Shown piece after piece: positions 29,292-38,784 of a stretch of DNA of 39,156 bases. The number at the start of each line of letters is the position of its first letter. The stretch's first letter is position 1. Below the pieces are notes generated by a model. That model was given only the letters and a program-made list of their open reading frames with translations, was not told the DNA's origin and made no database searches. The DNA comes from Ilyonectria destructans (Eukaryota > Ascomycota > Sordariomycetes > Hypocreales > Nectriaceae). Location of the stretch: assembly GCA_020740775.1 (NCBI GenBank), contig JAHEWK010000055.1:1-39156 (forward strand). Reading direction: 5' to 3'. Both the position numbers and the translations under genes were made by a program.

Positions 29292-30305
29292 TTATATTAG
29301 ATTGCAAACTTGACAAGCAGGTGACTCCCAAACTCGAGCCTCGTCCCGCGGGCTGCGTACCGCAACGACGCTGCTATCATTGTCACCATCATTGTCACCG
29401 TCATTATCATCCATATCGGCGTCGCCCTCTTTGTCCCGGCCGCAATGGTCACACGGCACCACCCCGACAACATCTCTGCATGTCTCGCCTGCCTTGCCGT
29501 CCATGAACGCTGCAATCACGGCCCGTCGGCACCCCGGTGTCGACATCAACGCCTCCATCTGTGCCCGGTTGAGCTTGTCTACGAAGCTGCTGTGCCGGTC
29601 TGCCCACGGCGGCCGCCCATCGTGCACGATGACGGACTAGACCACCTCGCCTGCTCGACGCCCACCTCGCCCGGTCTGCTGCACAAAGTCCACGAGCCCG
29701 TACGGCTGCTCCATGTGCACCACTGCCACGATCCCGGCAATGTCGTCGCCACGATCCACCGGTGGCTGTGCCCCTGACCCTCGACCCACGCTGTCCGCAC
29801 CCGCCGCCGGTCCTCCTCGCTCATGCCGCTGTGGTGGAAGTCGCACCCGATCTCGTCAGCCATCGCCTCGGACCCGAGCCGCCGCACCATGTCGACCGTG
29901 CGCTCCTCGACCGCCCCACGCCTCGACGCCACCTGATCAACCTGGTACTGGCAGTTCGCCTTGGTCGTTCGGTCCCGTATCGTCCTCGTTGTCGCCCCGG
30001 CACGAGCATTTCCTCCCGGAACCAGTCCTCGAGCACGGACGGCGGCGTCGCTGTCAGCAGCACCAACGGGCACCCGTATCGATGCAAGCTCCGCAGCTCT
30101 GCCAGCTTTGCCCGGTAGCTCGCGTCCATGATGATGGTGTGGCACTCGACAACGAAGATCCGCTGCACCAAGCCTGCGGCCAGCAGCCCGTCCGCGTATG
30201 CCGTAAACTCTGGGCTCTGGACCACGTCGGCGCTGACGACCACGAGCCGTGCCGCCCGCGGCAAGCTCTCGCGCCCTGCGCTGATGGACGTCTTGAACTC
30301 GACGC
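29292..30305 (-). pseudogene. RecQ-type helicase remnant, multiple frameshifts
   Basis: Helicase motifs occur in order on the minus strand but in three frames. First: 'RAARLVVVSADVVQSPEF', motif II as 'IFVVECHTIIMD' (family has Asp-Glu-Cys-His; Asp replaced by Val) and motif III 'PLVLLTATPPSVLEDWF'. Second: 'AVEERTVDMVRRLGSE' and '[18 protein letters not shown]' with 'RWIVATT'. Third: '[20 protein letters not shown]' with motif VI '[14 protein letters not shown]'. A final frame has 'GDADMDDNDGDNDGDND' and ends at 29292 after 'ACQVCNLI'. This matches the RecQ-like helicases that are multicopy in many fungal genomes, including telomere-linked ones. At least three frameshifts and the motif II change make it non-functional. 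Confidence 0.75.
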
Positions 30306-30912
30306 GGTCTCTCCCATTGCTTCACATCCGTCGACAGACCAGAGCCACCGATTTTCACACTAACGGCTCCGTGGAGTTCTTTGATGCTCAGCGGCTCGCG
30401 TGCGAAGCATACCCATGTCAGGATTTCCAAAGCCGGCTGCATGGGAAGCAATCTACTCAACTTCCCGTCGAGGAGCTCTTCCAGCGTCTGAGGAATGCGT
30501 TTTCCCGAGGGCAAGGCCTTGCTTACGTTTTCAGGAGTTTCGAGGTCTTGCAGCACATCCGGAAACAAGGATGCTTTGAGAAGACTAACGCAGGAGTCAG
30601 CTCCGCCGTTTAGCAAGACACTATAGCTCTCGCCTACCTCCCGTTTGACACTTCCACGGCATTTTCTACAAGTTCTTCCTGATGTTGGATATTCTGCGTA
30701 CTTTGATGACAAGTTTGGTCAACTAGGAATTTGCGAATATCTTCAGACAGCCGAGATTCCATCTGGATAATATGGTCGAACATGGAGTTTGTGGGACTCT
30801 TCTTCGATGTCATAAAGACATTGACAGAAATATGGCCTAAAATAGCTTCAAGACTGGAGAGAAAACCCTTGACTCCATCTGGGTACTCCTCTATTGCGTT
30901 GACGACGATATA
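30306..30912 (-). pseudogene. NACHT NTPase-domain remnant
   Basis: The minus strand encodes a Walker B-like 'YIVVNAIEEYPDGVKGF' (family: V-D-A-L-D-E-C), then 'ISVNVFMTSKKSPTNS' (sensor-type 'VTSR') and 'LSEDIRKFLVDQ'. After a stop and frameshift it continues with 'ALPSGKRIPQTLEELL' and 'ALEILTWVCFAREPLSIKEL'. These are successive parts of a fungal NACHT domain and the helical region behind it. The P-loop half is missing. The degenerate Walker B (Asn for Asp), the stop and the frameshift show decay. At its 3' side it runs without a gap into RecQ-type sequence; at its 5' side it meets a pogo-type transposon fragment of opposite strand. It overlaps the kind of sequence found at 1-532 but is not the missing half of that gene. 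Confidence 0.7.
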
Positions 30913-31250
30913 ACATTATAGCCAAAGGCTTTGAAGCCCAAGGACAACTCATTGCGGCCTACAAAGTCTAAATTGCCAGCCTGCAGGAGAAGGTAGCCCG
31001 GTTGGAAAGAGGAAAGAAGAGAAGGGCCATACCGAACCCGAATAGGCGATTCATTGCCCTCAGCGAGGCTCTGGCCCAAGGTGAAGGGATTACGGAAGTT
31101 GTAGATGGCGGATTGACTATTGTGGTGGAACTTGACTCGGAGGAGGAGGCGGAATCAGACGTGGAGATGGCTTCAACAATTCAAGTCGCGACGGTCCCGG
31201 AGTCGCCTCAAATCACCACCAGATAGGGTAGGGTCATTAAAAAACGACGA
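30905..31250 (+). mobile_element. pogo/Fot1-type transposase C-terminal fragment
   Basis: The plus frame reads 'IIAKGFEAQGQLIAAYKV', a TAA (one transition from CAA), then 'IASLQEKVARLERGKKRR', 'AIPNPNRRFIALSEALAQGE', an acidic stretch 'ELDSEEEAESDVEM' and a final stop at 31224 shortly before the basic tail expected in the family. The coiled coil, then 'PNPNRRF', then acidic tail is the usual end of fungal pogo/Fot1 DDE transposases. The catalytic DDE part is absent. Confidence 0.6.
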
Positions 31251-31372
31251 TACGAATAGAAAAATCAATTCTCTGCAAAATGGTATATTTCATTTGTGTA
31301 TAACCTCAAAATTGATTAGCTACCTGGTCAATTCAATTGGTGGGTTTTTGGTGGGAATGGCCTCAGCTGTTA

Positions 31373-31406
31373 GTCCGAAAGGGTAGTGCGTCCGAAAGGG
31401 TGGTGG
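31373..31406. repeat. 17-bp tandem duplication (GTCCGAAAGGGTRGTGS)
   Basis: Two adjacent copies at 31373-31389 and 31390-31406 at the junction between the pogo-type fragment and the next remnant. It may mark an insertion or excision scar. Confidence 0.6.
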
Positions 31407-31408
31407 GG

Positions 31409-31960
31409 CATGGTATCGGTTAACTGACGAGCAGCTCTCGCGGTGGTTTGATGATATCTTCTATCCCGCTGTCCGTCAAGTTTATGATGTTGATCGACTC
31501 CAGCACCTGCCGACAAGTTATCGTCACGCATTAGCTAACTGCCGTGCTCCCCAGGTGGAGGGTCGCCTGCTTGAGACTCCTAGTTATCGAACCCAACTAC
31601 GGATGTCCTATTTCCTGCCACCGCAAGGCTTGCAGCAACTGTGGGGCCATATTCTCGCAGCGGGTACGCCAACCAGGATTGCAAGACTTTCGCGATCCAG
31701 AGCTCTTCATGGAGGCAAAGGCACCAAACTTCTGTTCAAATATCCTGATGCACCATCCGATCTGCTTGCAATCACAGAAAACTTTGACTCCAAATTACAC
31801 CATGTTCTTGAGTTCTCCCGCATATGCAGCGATCGGTTCTATATCGATGTGGGCAAAGAGGCCTGCCCACCGCACAGCGGCGCAGTAATTAGCACGAGAC
31901 AGCAATGTTTCGTCACACGAAGCTCAGACCTACCTCTGGCGACGCTGCTGCATCTGCCGT
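31409..31960 (+). pseudogene. multicopy conserved fungal protein (no named domain), frameshifted remnant
   Basis: Begins 'WYRLTDEQLSRWFDDIFYPA' and continues 'YDVDRLQHLPTSYRHALANC', then shifts frame to 'GLQDFRDPELFMEAK', returns to 'GTKLLFKYPDAPSDLLAITE', 'ICSDRFYIDVGKEACP', and shifts again to 'EAQTYLWRRCCIC'. I recognise this order as a family of large uncharacterised fungal proteins that is often multicopy, but I know no function or named domain. At least three frameshifts show it is dead. Its 5' end abuts the 17-bp duplication. Confidence 0.5.
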
Positions 31961-32145
31961 CACATCCAAATAACAACACCACTAGATACAGTATAAAACA
32001 GGGATTCAAGTTATTGCTTTTACGCTACAGTAAGGGAAATCCATCTTAAAACATTTTCCATAATCTAGCTCTCTCCAGCGGATAACTGAACTCTTCCAGT
32101 ATGGACTTATACAGTTTATTATTACCAAGGGTCGCTTATCATGTG

Positions 32146-34430
32146 TCAAACTATGCCAAAATGGCCCCGTGGACGAGTACATGTAATGAAGTTGTTGTGC
32201 TTGTTTGACAAATGTTTCACAAAGACGATTCCGCGAGCAAATTGTTTTAAACAAAAAGGGCAAGAATACAAGCCTTCTGAATCTCTAAATTCAGAAAGCT
32301 CCGGGTGTTTTTCTCCGGATTTTGAGCGTTCTACTAGTTTAGCAAGAACTTGCTCAGGGACAACATACGGTGCCACGCCAAATCGAGGCCCAATCGCTCG
32401 AAATGATGCCTGCGAGGTCTGTGACGTAGTTGTTAGTTTGAGATAATCACTGATTGATGGTAATCGGTTGTCAATTTGTTGTGGCCATAATGTGGACGAG
32501 GCCGTGATGGTGCCGGGACCGACAAGCCCACACTCCAGGGTACGGAGCCTAGGCAATATAGGTGGCAGTTGACACGGCGCACTTTCCGAATTTGAGGTGT
32601 ACGCGAAATGCTCCTCGCAAAGTATGGGGTAACTGGCGCCTTGAGGTAGGGTAATGCTAGGTGGCCAATGAAATATTGATGCTTGCATCACTTGCTCTCG
32701 TACTGGACTGTTCATAGGGTTGATAGGTGGTATAGGACTTGACACAAGCATTCCAAATTGGCCACCTATCGCCGGCGGCATGTTTTGGGGTGTCGCTGCT
32801 TGAGGATTGAGCGTGACAAGCGCAGACTCGCACAAGGCGACGGATTTGGTGTTTTGTAATTGATTAATCGGAGAGAATTGCTCTGCCGAGCTCGTGAACG
32901 GCCTAGTTACTTCTGGGGATGTGTTCGGATTCGGAGCTGGGATTCGGAAATTATTGCCGTGCGAATGATGATCCTCGACGTCGACAAGCTCCTCTGTGCT
33001 TGAACTGCTTATCGATATGACGTCGATAAGCTCCCTTGTGCTCGAACTGCTTATTGATATGACATCGTTCCATGCCTCAGGCTGATGGTTGCTCGATCTT
33101 ATGAGACCTAATCCAGCGTCTTGCTTCGTCTCATTTACATCTTGCGATATAGGATTTTTCTCATCGACGGGGATTGGTATCCTGAGTGGCCAGGTTGGTG
33201 CTTCAATTTCTTTGGAGGAGGCGTTATGACTGCTGTAAGCGAGTGCAGAACTCGAGGAAGGGATCTGTCGGCTCAATTGCTCTGTACATCCGAGCATCAG
33301 TCTGTCAGCAAATGTCTTAGGCAGTGTGTTGAAGTTCTCTGAAGAAGACACACCTTCTAACAGAATATTGAAATCGGTCGCAGTGTCCTCAGACGTTGTT
33401 TCAGCGCGCTTTCGAAGAAAGTCCCGTACAGAATTGCACTGTCGTACGAGGGAGGAGTCGGAACCTTGAACATCAAACGGCCGGAGATCTTCAGCACCCA
33501 CCCACCCAACAAGGCCCCTGTTTGGAAACTCCGAGCCGTCCAAGTACATAACAGGGAACTGACGCTTCGCCACTAGAGGTCCGTCATCTTCGTATCCTTC
33601 TTGCCACACCAAGTCGTTGACGCTTTGATTATAGACATAGCATGCAGGCACACTATCTATGAGCCCCAGGATTTCAACTGCGTCTGGTACGCCAACGTTG
33701 TCGAGATGTCCAAGAGGGAGGAGAAGCACGGGACAGCGGTCCGTCGAACCTTTCCGATAGGCCAGGTAGAATTCACCGGGGATTGGTTCTGTGATCACTT
33801 CAACATCTGTGACCTGCTGGCTGCTGCCGTCAGTCAGTAGGGCCTTGCCAGCTCGGCCCTGGCTTTCTTCAGTCTTCCGCGCTGGTGCTTTATAGACCGA
33901 GGTCGGGATAAGATCTCCCTGGGGCTCATTGTCCACCATATCCGCAGTTGGGTGCTTATGTTCCTTCTGAAGCGCCTCCAAAGCTGCAATATTGTTTTTC
34001 TCAGCCAGAATCTTGTTACAATTCAATACCTTGACGCCGAGATGCTTGATAGCCACTGAGGGCTTTCGCGACATTCGGCCGTGCTGTTTGCCACCAAGAT
34101 GCTTCGCAGCACCCTTGATAGGGTGGTTTTTAAAGCTAAGGTCATGCTTGTCACATCGAAGGATATACCACGAACCGTCTCCCGCCGGAAATTGTACTAT
34201 GATGTGCTTAATTGTTGCGCGACCATCCTGAAAGACGTCTTCGAAGCTGATGGACCTCTTTGCGGTTCCAGTAAACCGTTTACTGCCAAGCCGACGGCGT
34301 TTCCCTTCGTTTGGGGAGTGCCAGGCACTGACCGGTTTCTGCTTGTGCTATATTGTTAGTCGAAGATCCAGGTCGGCAACGGGCACAGGATAATCACTGG
34401 GTTGACGTAGATGACGGAGTCCTCTTCCAT
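32146..34430 (-). CDS. conserved fungal protein with C-terminal C2H2 finger, function unknown
   Basis: Main exon 34347-32146 (733 codons), open well upstream of the first internal ATG at 34074. Its 5' end is a good acceptor (CTAAC branch, ATATAG). A short exon 34430-34398 ('MEEDSVIYVNP', donor GTGATT) would supply the start; that exon is tentative. Parts in order: a basic segment, 'ISFEDVFQDGRATIKHIIVQ' with 'WYILRCDKHDLSFKNHPIKG' and 'AAKHLGGKQHGRM' (a Cys/His phrase typical of this family), then 'GEFYLAYRKGSTDRCPVLLL' to 'FPVMYLDGSEFPNRGLVGWV', then a long Ser/Pro-rich linker, then a C2H2 finger 'YSCPFCLKQFARGIVFVKHL' with final 'SNKH'. I know this arrangement from uncharacterised proteins of filamentous fungi. 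A nuclear, protein- or DNA-binding role is inference. The linker holds tandem 'DVISISSSST' copies. Confidence 0.75.
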
Positions 34431-36281
34431 GTCTTCGCTCTGAGACCTTCCTACCGAGGTCTGCACCTGCTTGCATCGGCGCAAGGGGACGGTGATTGGC
34501 ATATTGCCAAATCAAGACGCACTGTACAAGTAATGTGGGGCTTGTCATACAGTAGAGTGCATGCAGCATCTGGTTAGGGTAAAAGAATTGAAGCCGCGCG
34601 TTTGGCGGAGGATGGTGTGAGACGCTGTTGGCGTCGGGACAAAGCGGGTGACAACGTTGTTTACGGAGTAGGTGACTGAACTAGACAGGTACGGTCAGCT
34701 TCCTTAATATTATTTTGCTCAAAACCCGACAGTCTGGTTTATCACATCATTCGCTGGCCGGGGGCCACTAGGGAAATTGTGCGTCACCAGGAAGGCCAGG
34801 GTCAGAGTACAGGTTCGTCAAACGGGTTAGGTCACCCCTGAATGAATTTGTTAACGAATGCAGGTGGTCGAGGTTGCGCTACTGTATTGAAGATGCCCAG
34901 AAAGCGTTCACATAAAGGCATTGCACCGGGCTAGTCGAGGGTCAACCGCACTGTTTGGTTAATCTTTAGGCTCCTCGTTAGGAACGTAGACAGTTGTGAG
35001 AAGTGTGCAGATTCCGTACTGCCAAGTCATGTGGATCGTTCAACACACCCTGACACGAAGTCAGACGAGGGCTACTGACTGATAACGTTAAGGGTGGATG
35101 GTACGGGTGGGGCCACGTTGGATCGCGCCGAATTCTGAAGAGGCAACACTGTTTACTGCGCGGCGTCATCCTTGACTAGACGGCTCTCGCACAAGCAGGT
35201 CCATCAGGGTGGTGGGTAGCATCCTTAAGCAGGATCATACTGTCGGCCGACCGGAGGCTAGACTCTTGCGAGTCAATGTAAATGTATTCCCAGAAGCAAA
35301 GCAGGAAAATCGGCGTGGCCGCATGTGACGGATGTGATATGCACGTAATGTGGATATGGACGTGATGCTGATGCAGGTACTAGACCTAGTGTGGGAAGAA
35401 CCCCGCTAAACCTCGGACAATATGAGAGAGAACAGAAGGAGAATGGGGAGCACGGAAACAAAACACATCCTACGACACCATCTTACATCAGAATCAGTGA
35501 CTAGCACTAGAAGGATACGCGTCGACGGTAAGAAGGACCGCAATCGTAGCAAGAATTTGCTATCGTATCAATTCATTGATTTCATCTCCACAGGACGAGC
35601 CTTCTGGACGCAGACTGTCAAGATTCCACGGTGCCAGCCGGTCCAATAAGAAACGTGGCTTTAGCGCTGGTTTTGCCAATGTCGCTGGGGGTCATAATTA
35701 CTCACCTCGAATGCGGAGAACTACTGCCAGGATCACGCATAATCCCTTCATTTGATACAAAAATCGCGCACTCTCGGTACCAACAGAGTGGTTACGCTAT
35801 TTACGGTGGCGAATGGGATTGTGAATAAGACCACCGACGGCGATGGACACAACCAACATCGAAAAGAGGACCCACCAGACGGATTGGGCAGCTGTGCCTC
35901 TGAACGGCGCCCACACAGATTTTAGAGGGGTTTGATGGTCTGTGTCCGCGAAGCCTTGGTAAGTACCCGTTCCCCCTATTGATCGCCCCGAAGACCCATG
36001 CACGTGCGCGGGACTCTATTCAGGCCCATACTCCGTTATGGCACGCCAACGTGATTTTCGTGTTGCAGTCGCGTCCGTGACGCGGTGCAGCTTACAAATG
36101 AGAATACAGGATGGTAGGCACTCTGACGCGCCTACGTTGGAGCCCACCATCAAGACTTGCATGGATGCCCGGCTCACCAGACATAGTGGGGCAAGCGAGC
36201 CCACGCCGGCGAAGCTCACCCGGCTCCGCAGGGTCGCGCGATTGGCCGGAGTGCTGGAGCAAAATACACATTTTGATCCTA
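34431..36281. other. long region without supported genes
   Basis: Short frames on both strands lack recognisable domains. One minus frame (36003-35797) contains a hydrophobic stretch 'WWVLFSMLVVSIAVGGL' that could be a former membrane segment, but no gene model can be built. No repeats or RNA genes were recognised. Confidence 0.4.
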
Positions 36282-36349
36282 ATCCCATATGTAGACGTTG
36301 ACATCCCCTAACATCGTGCCATGGGGCTCGCAGTTGGGGACGAAATCCC
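36282..36349 (-). repeat. 68-bp inverted repeat, left arm
   Basis: The exact reverse complement of 37776-37843, with no mismatch across 68 bases. Read on the minus strand it encodes the 'RDFVPNCEPHG...GDVNVYIWD' segment of the kinase-like remnant. Confidence 0.95.
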
Positions 36350-36660
36350 TGTAAGATTGTCTTGCAAGTCCGATGAGATCCATATCCAACTCTTCAGACC
36401 GAAATTAGACCACGTTAAGTGCCTGACTGGATTCAGTTGCTGTCACAGTATAGCTGGTCGCACCCTGTACTGGCATAGGGGCGACGGGACAGCTCAAAAT
36501 GTCAGCGGCGAGGCGATCGCAGTCGTCGCGTGTGGTAGGACTATGCTGTTTGAAAAACCGAGATATCTGGAAGGCGGGTAATTTATCATAACTATCCGCC
36601 TCTGCTGCGTACTTGAAGACATCCATAGCGAGGGAGTCGTGATGGTTTGGTGTTGTGTTC
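36282..36660 (-). pseudogene. kinase-like (APH-fold) phosphotransferase N-terminal remnant
   Basis: The minus strand reads 'CDRLAADILSCPVAPMPVQG' and 'ATSYTV', then 'ALNVV', a TAA at 36405-36407 (one transition from CAA), then 'FRSEELDMDLIGLARQSY', 'RDFVPNCEPHG' and 'GDVNVYIWD', immediately followed by a stop near 36279. This is the N-lobe pattern of fungal aminoglycoside-phosphotransferase-like kinases, where 'SYTV' and 'VVQFR' are followed by a helix and the hinge 'YxxxxxPG'. The catalytic C-lobe is missing. The last 68 bp are duplicated in inverted orientation at 37776-37843. It is clearly inactive. Confidence 0.55.
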
Positions 36661-37655
36661 AGCTTTTGGTGCCCTTTGTAGAACCGAGCCAATTAGGTAC
36701 CTATCCAAGACGTGACATTCCAGCGACTCCGGGCGTATTCGGACAGTGTGCCCTCAATTACATACGGTGGCTGGCACAAACCTGACTCACCCCTGTACTC
36801 TTCTGGCATGTTGAACGGATTGGCGTCATCGTCCTTAGACTTATGCACCTTCTGAGCAGCATCCTCATCACCCAAGGCAAACAACACTGACGTCCGTGAC
36901 CAGGATCGCCTAAGGATCGGAGGAAAGTTTCAGCTGAACAATTTAATCGTTGCCGTGGTGATGAGACCTATAGATGCCAGCGAGCACATACCTCAATTAA
37001 GCTCTAGCGAATCATCTATCTGCTTAAATCTTAAAAACATTGCATCGAACAAATATTCGTCACAAAGTTTCCATGTGCCTCGATCATCTGCTCGGGGCAA
37101 TTCCTTTCCAGCCGTAGTGACATGTATTAAGCTGAGGTTTGGGAGTTTGCGTGAATGAAGCCAGATTCTTCCTCAGACAACCAGAGTCGCTGTTACATCC
37201 TTGCCCTTATCTAAGTGGCGCAGGAATCAGGAGACAAACAGGCTCGTCGCATCGTCGCCTACTCTCTTATCCTACTCTCATCCCGTGGTCGACTACGATA
37301 GGCGTGTCTTTCCTGCCACAGCCGTCCAGGCCCTAGAAGCGCGACTAGTGTCATGCAATGTACATCCCGTATCATCGCTCGTGTGGGCGTTTCCGTTGCT
37401 ATTAACTGGCGTCCTCAAGCACAATATTGACCATAACTGGTTGCCAAGTGCAGCGAGTTTTGCTGCACCACCACCTGCAGAATCTCCGAGCACCAATGGT
37501 TGGAACAAAAGGGCGTTTTCACGCGCGACACCTTCGGATTGGACGCTCCAGGTTGTTATTCGCACTGCTGGTGGATGCTTTATTCATTCGCACAAGACTT
37601 AGTAAGTTCAAATGCACTGGCGACCTGGCGATTTTCGCGTTGAACGACAGAATGT
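36661..37655. other. interval between kinase remnant and hAT remnant, no gene supported
   Basis: Frames of 60-130 codons on both strands (for example 37201-37602 plus, 36887-36693 minus) show no recognised domain. Part of it is presumably decayed hAT sequence. Confidence 0.3.
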
Positions 37656-37775
37656 GCGTGCTTTACGCGTGTTATTGGCCTGAGTGAGAGGACGTTTAGT
37701 AGTGCAGGAGGGATGATGGGGGTGAGGAGGGAGATAGTAGCGATGTCTCAGTGGATTCGATCATGGAGTAAAGCT
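37656..37775 (+). mobile_element. hAT transposase C-terminal fragment (dimerisation motif)
   Basis: The plus frame reads 'LSERTFSSAGGMMGVRRE' and 'IVAMSQWIRSWSKAG'. This is the end of a hAT dimerisation domain (family: ER-x-FS-x-AG ... IRSW-x-KAG). Upstream the frame is lost. At 37776 it passes without a gap into the right arm of the 68-bp inverted repeat. It is a different hAT lineage from the element at 15768-18642, whose corresponding phrase is 'EPERIFSLAGQMV'. Confidence 0.6.
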
Positions 37776-37843
37776 GGGATTTCGTCCCCAACTGCGAGCC
37801 CCATGGCACGATGTTAGGGGATGTCAACGTCTACATATGGGAT
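37776..37843 (+). repeat. 68-bp inverted repeat, right arm
   Basis: Identical to the reverse complement of 36282-36349. On the plus strand it encodes the same kinase-like phrase, and the frame continues a few codons past the arm ('WDLHVFTALV', then stop), so this copy includes at least a codon of family sequence (Leu) missing from the left copy. Confidence 0.95.
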
Positions 37844-38045
37844 CTACACGTCTTCACTGCCCTTGTTTAGCCTCAATGATAACCAATGGGGTGATGCACT
37901 TGCGTCGCTGAAGAGGACGAGCGATATCTAGTCGGATCAGGTTAGAACATGTTTTTAACCAATGACTTATGCTCTGCGACATCTCTTCCGAAATCACCAG
38001 TTCCTCTGACGTTATTCTACCTACACCGGAATTAGTCATGCGTTC

Positions 38046-38245
38046 GATCGAGTCTTGGCATTCGATAGGTATCGAATCTACGGAGACACGTTCGATTCGA
38101 TTCGAGTCTACGGGACATGCATTCGGTTCGATTCGATTCGATTCGAGTCTACGGGACCTGCATTCGATTCGATTCGAATCTACGGGAGTCGCATTCGATT
38201 CGAATGCCTAGGCTTGGCGTTCGACTCGATAGATTCGATAGATGT
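38046..38245. repeat. TTCGA-rich tandem repeat with TCTACGGG spacers
   Basis: TCTACGG occurs at 38077, 38107, 38148 and 38179 (spacing 30, 41, 31), separated by runs of the pentamer ATTCG whose number varies. It resembles subterminal repeat clusters of DNA transposons, though no inverted terminal repeat was found. Confidence 0.75.
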
Positions 38246-38419
38246 CTGACTCTGGTGACTCCAGACGCAGCAACGGGCTGAGGGTCGACTCGATGGATAA
38301 GCCGGGTCCCTGCGTGGCTGATGGCAGTCAAAGCTTGAGTTCTGGACTGAGTTCTTGCATGACTTAGGTCAAAGCAAGGTACAACCAGAAGCGAGTCTGC
38401 CGGACCATGGCCAAAAATG

Positions 38420-38784
38420 ACTTCATCAGTTTACCGGACATGAAGTCGACGGCGAACCATCCAGTCTATCAGACCAAAAGTCGACGGCAACTCTAGCTTA
38501 GCGGACATGAAGGCATCGGCAACTTTGGGCTACCGCACAGAATGGCATCGGCAGCTATCCCTAGCTTACCGGGCATAATAGCATCAGTAACTCCTCCTAG
38601 TTTACCGGACATCATGGCATCATGGCATCGGCGGCTATCCCTAGCTCACCGGACATGACGGCTTCGGCAACTTTGGGTTACTGGACATCATGGTATCGGC
38701 AGCTATCCTTAGCTCACCGAACATAACGGCTTCGGCAACTTTGGGTTACCAGACATCATGACATCGGTAGCTACCCTTGGATGA
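38420..38784. repeat. diverged 33-34-bp minisatellite with 68-bp higher-order unit
   Basis: Degenerate copies of a unit like ACCGGACATGANGGCATCGG run through this interval. At the right end two 68-bp dimers are close to identical (GGCTTCGGCAACTTTGGGTTA at 38660 and 38728). The array overlaps the 3' end of the neighbouring minus-strand gene. Confidence 0.75.

Noticed and set aside
29713..30363. 216-codon plus-strand frame
   Set aside because: It is antisense to RecQ motifs; the Pro/Arg/Ser-rich composition is typical of a GC-rich shadow frame.
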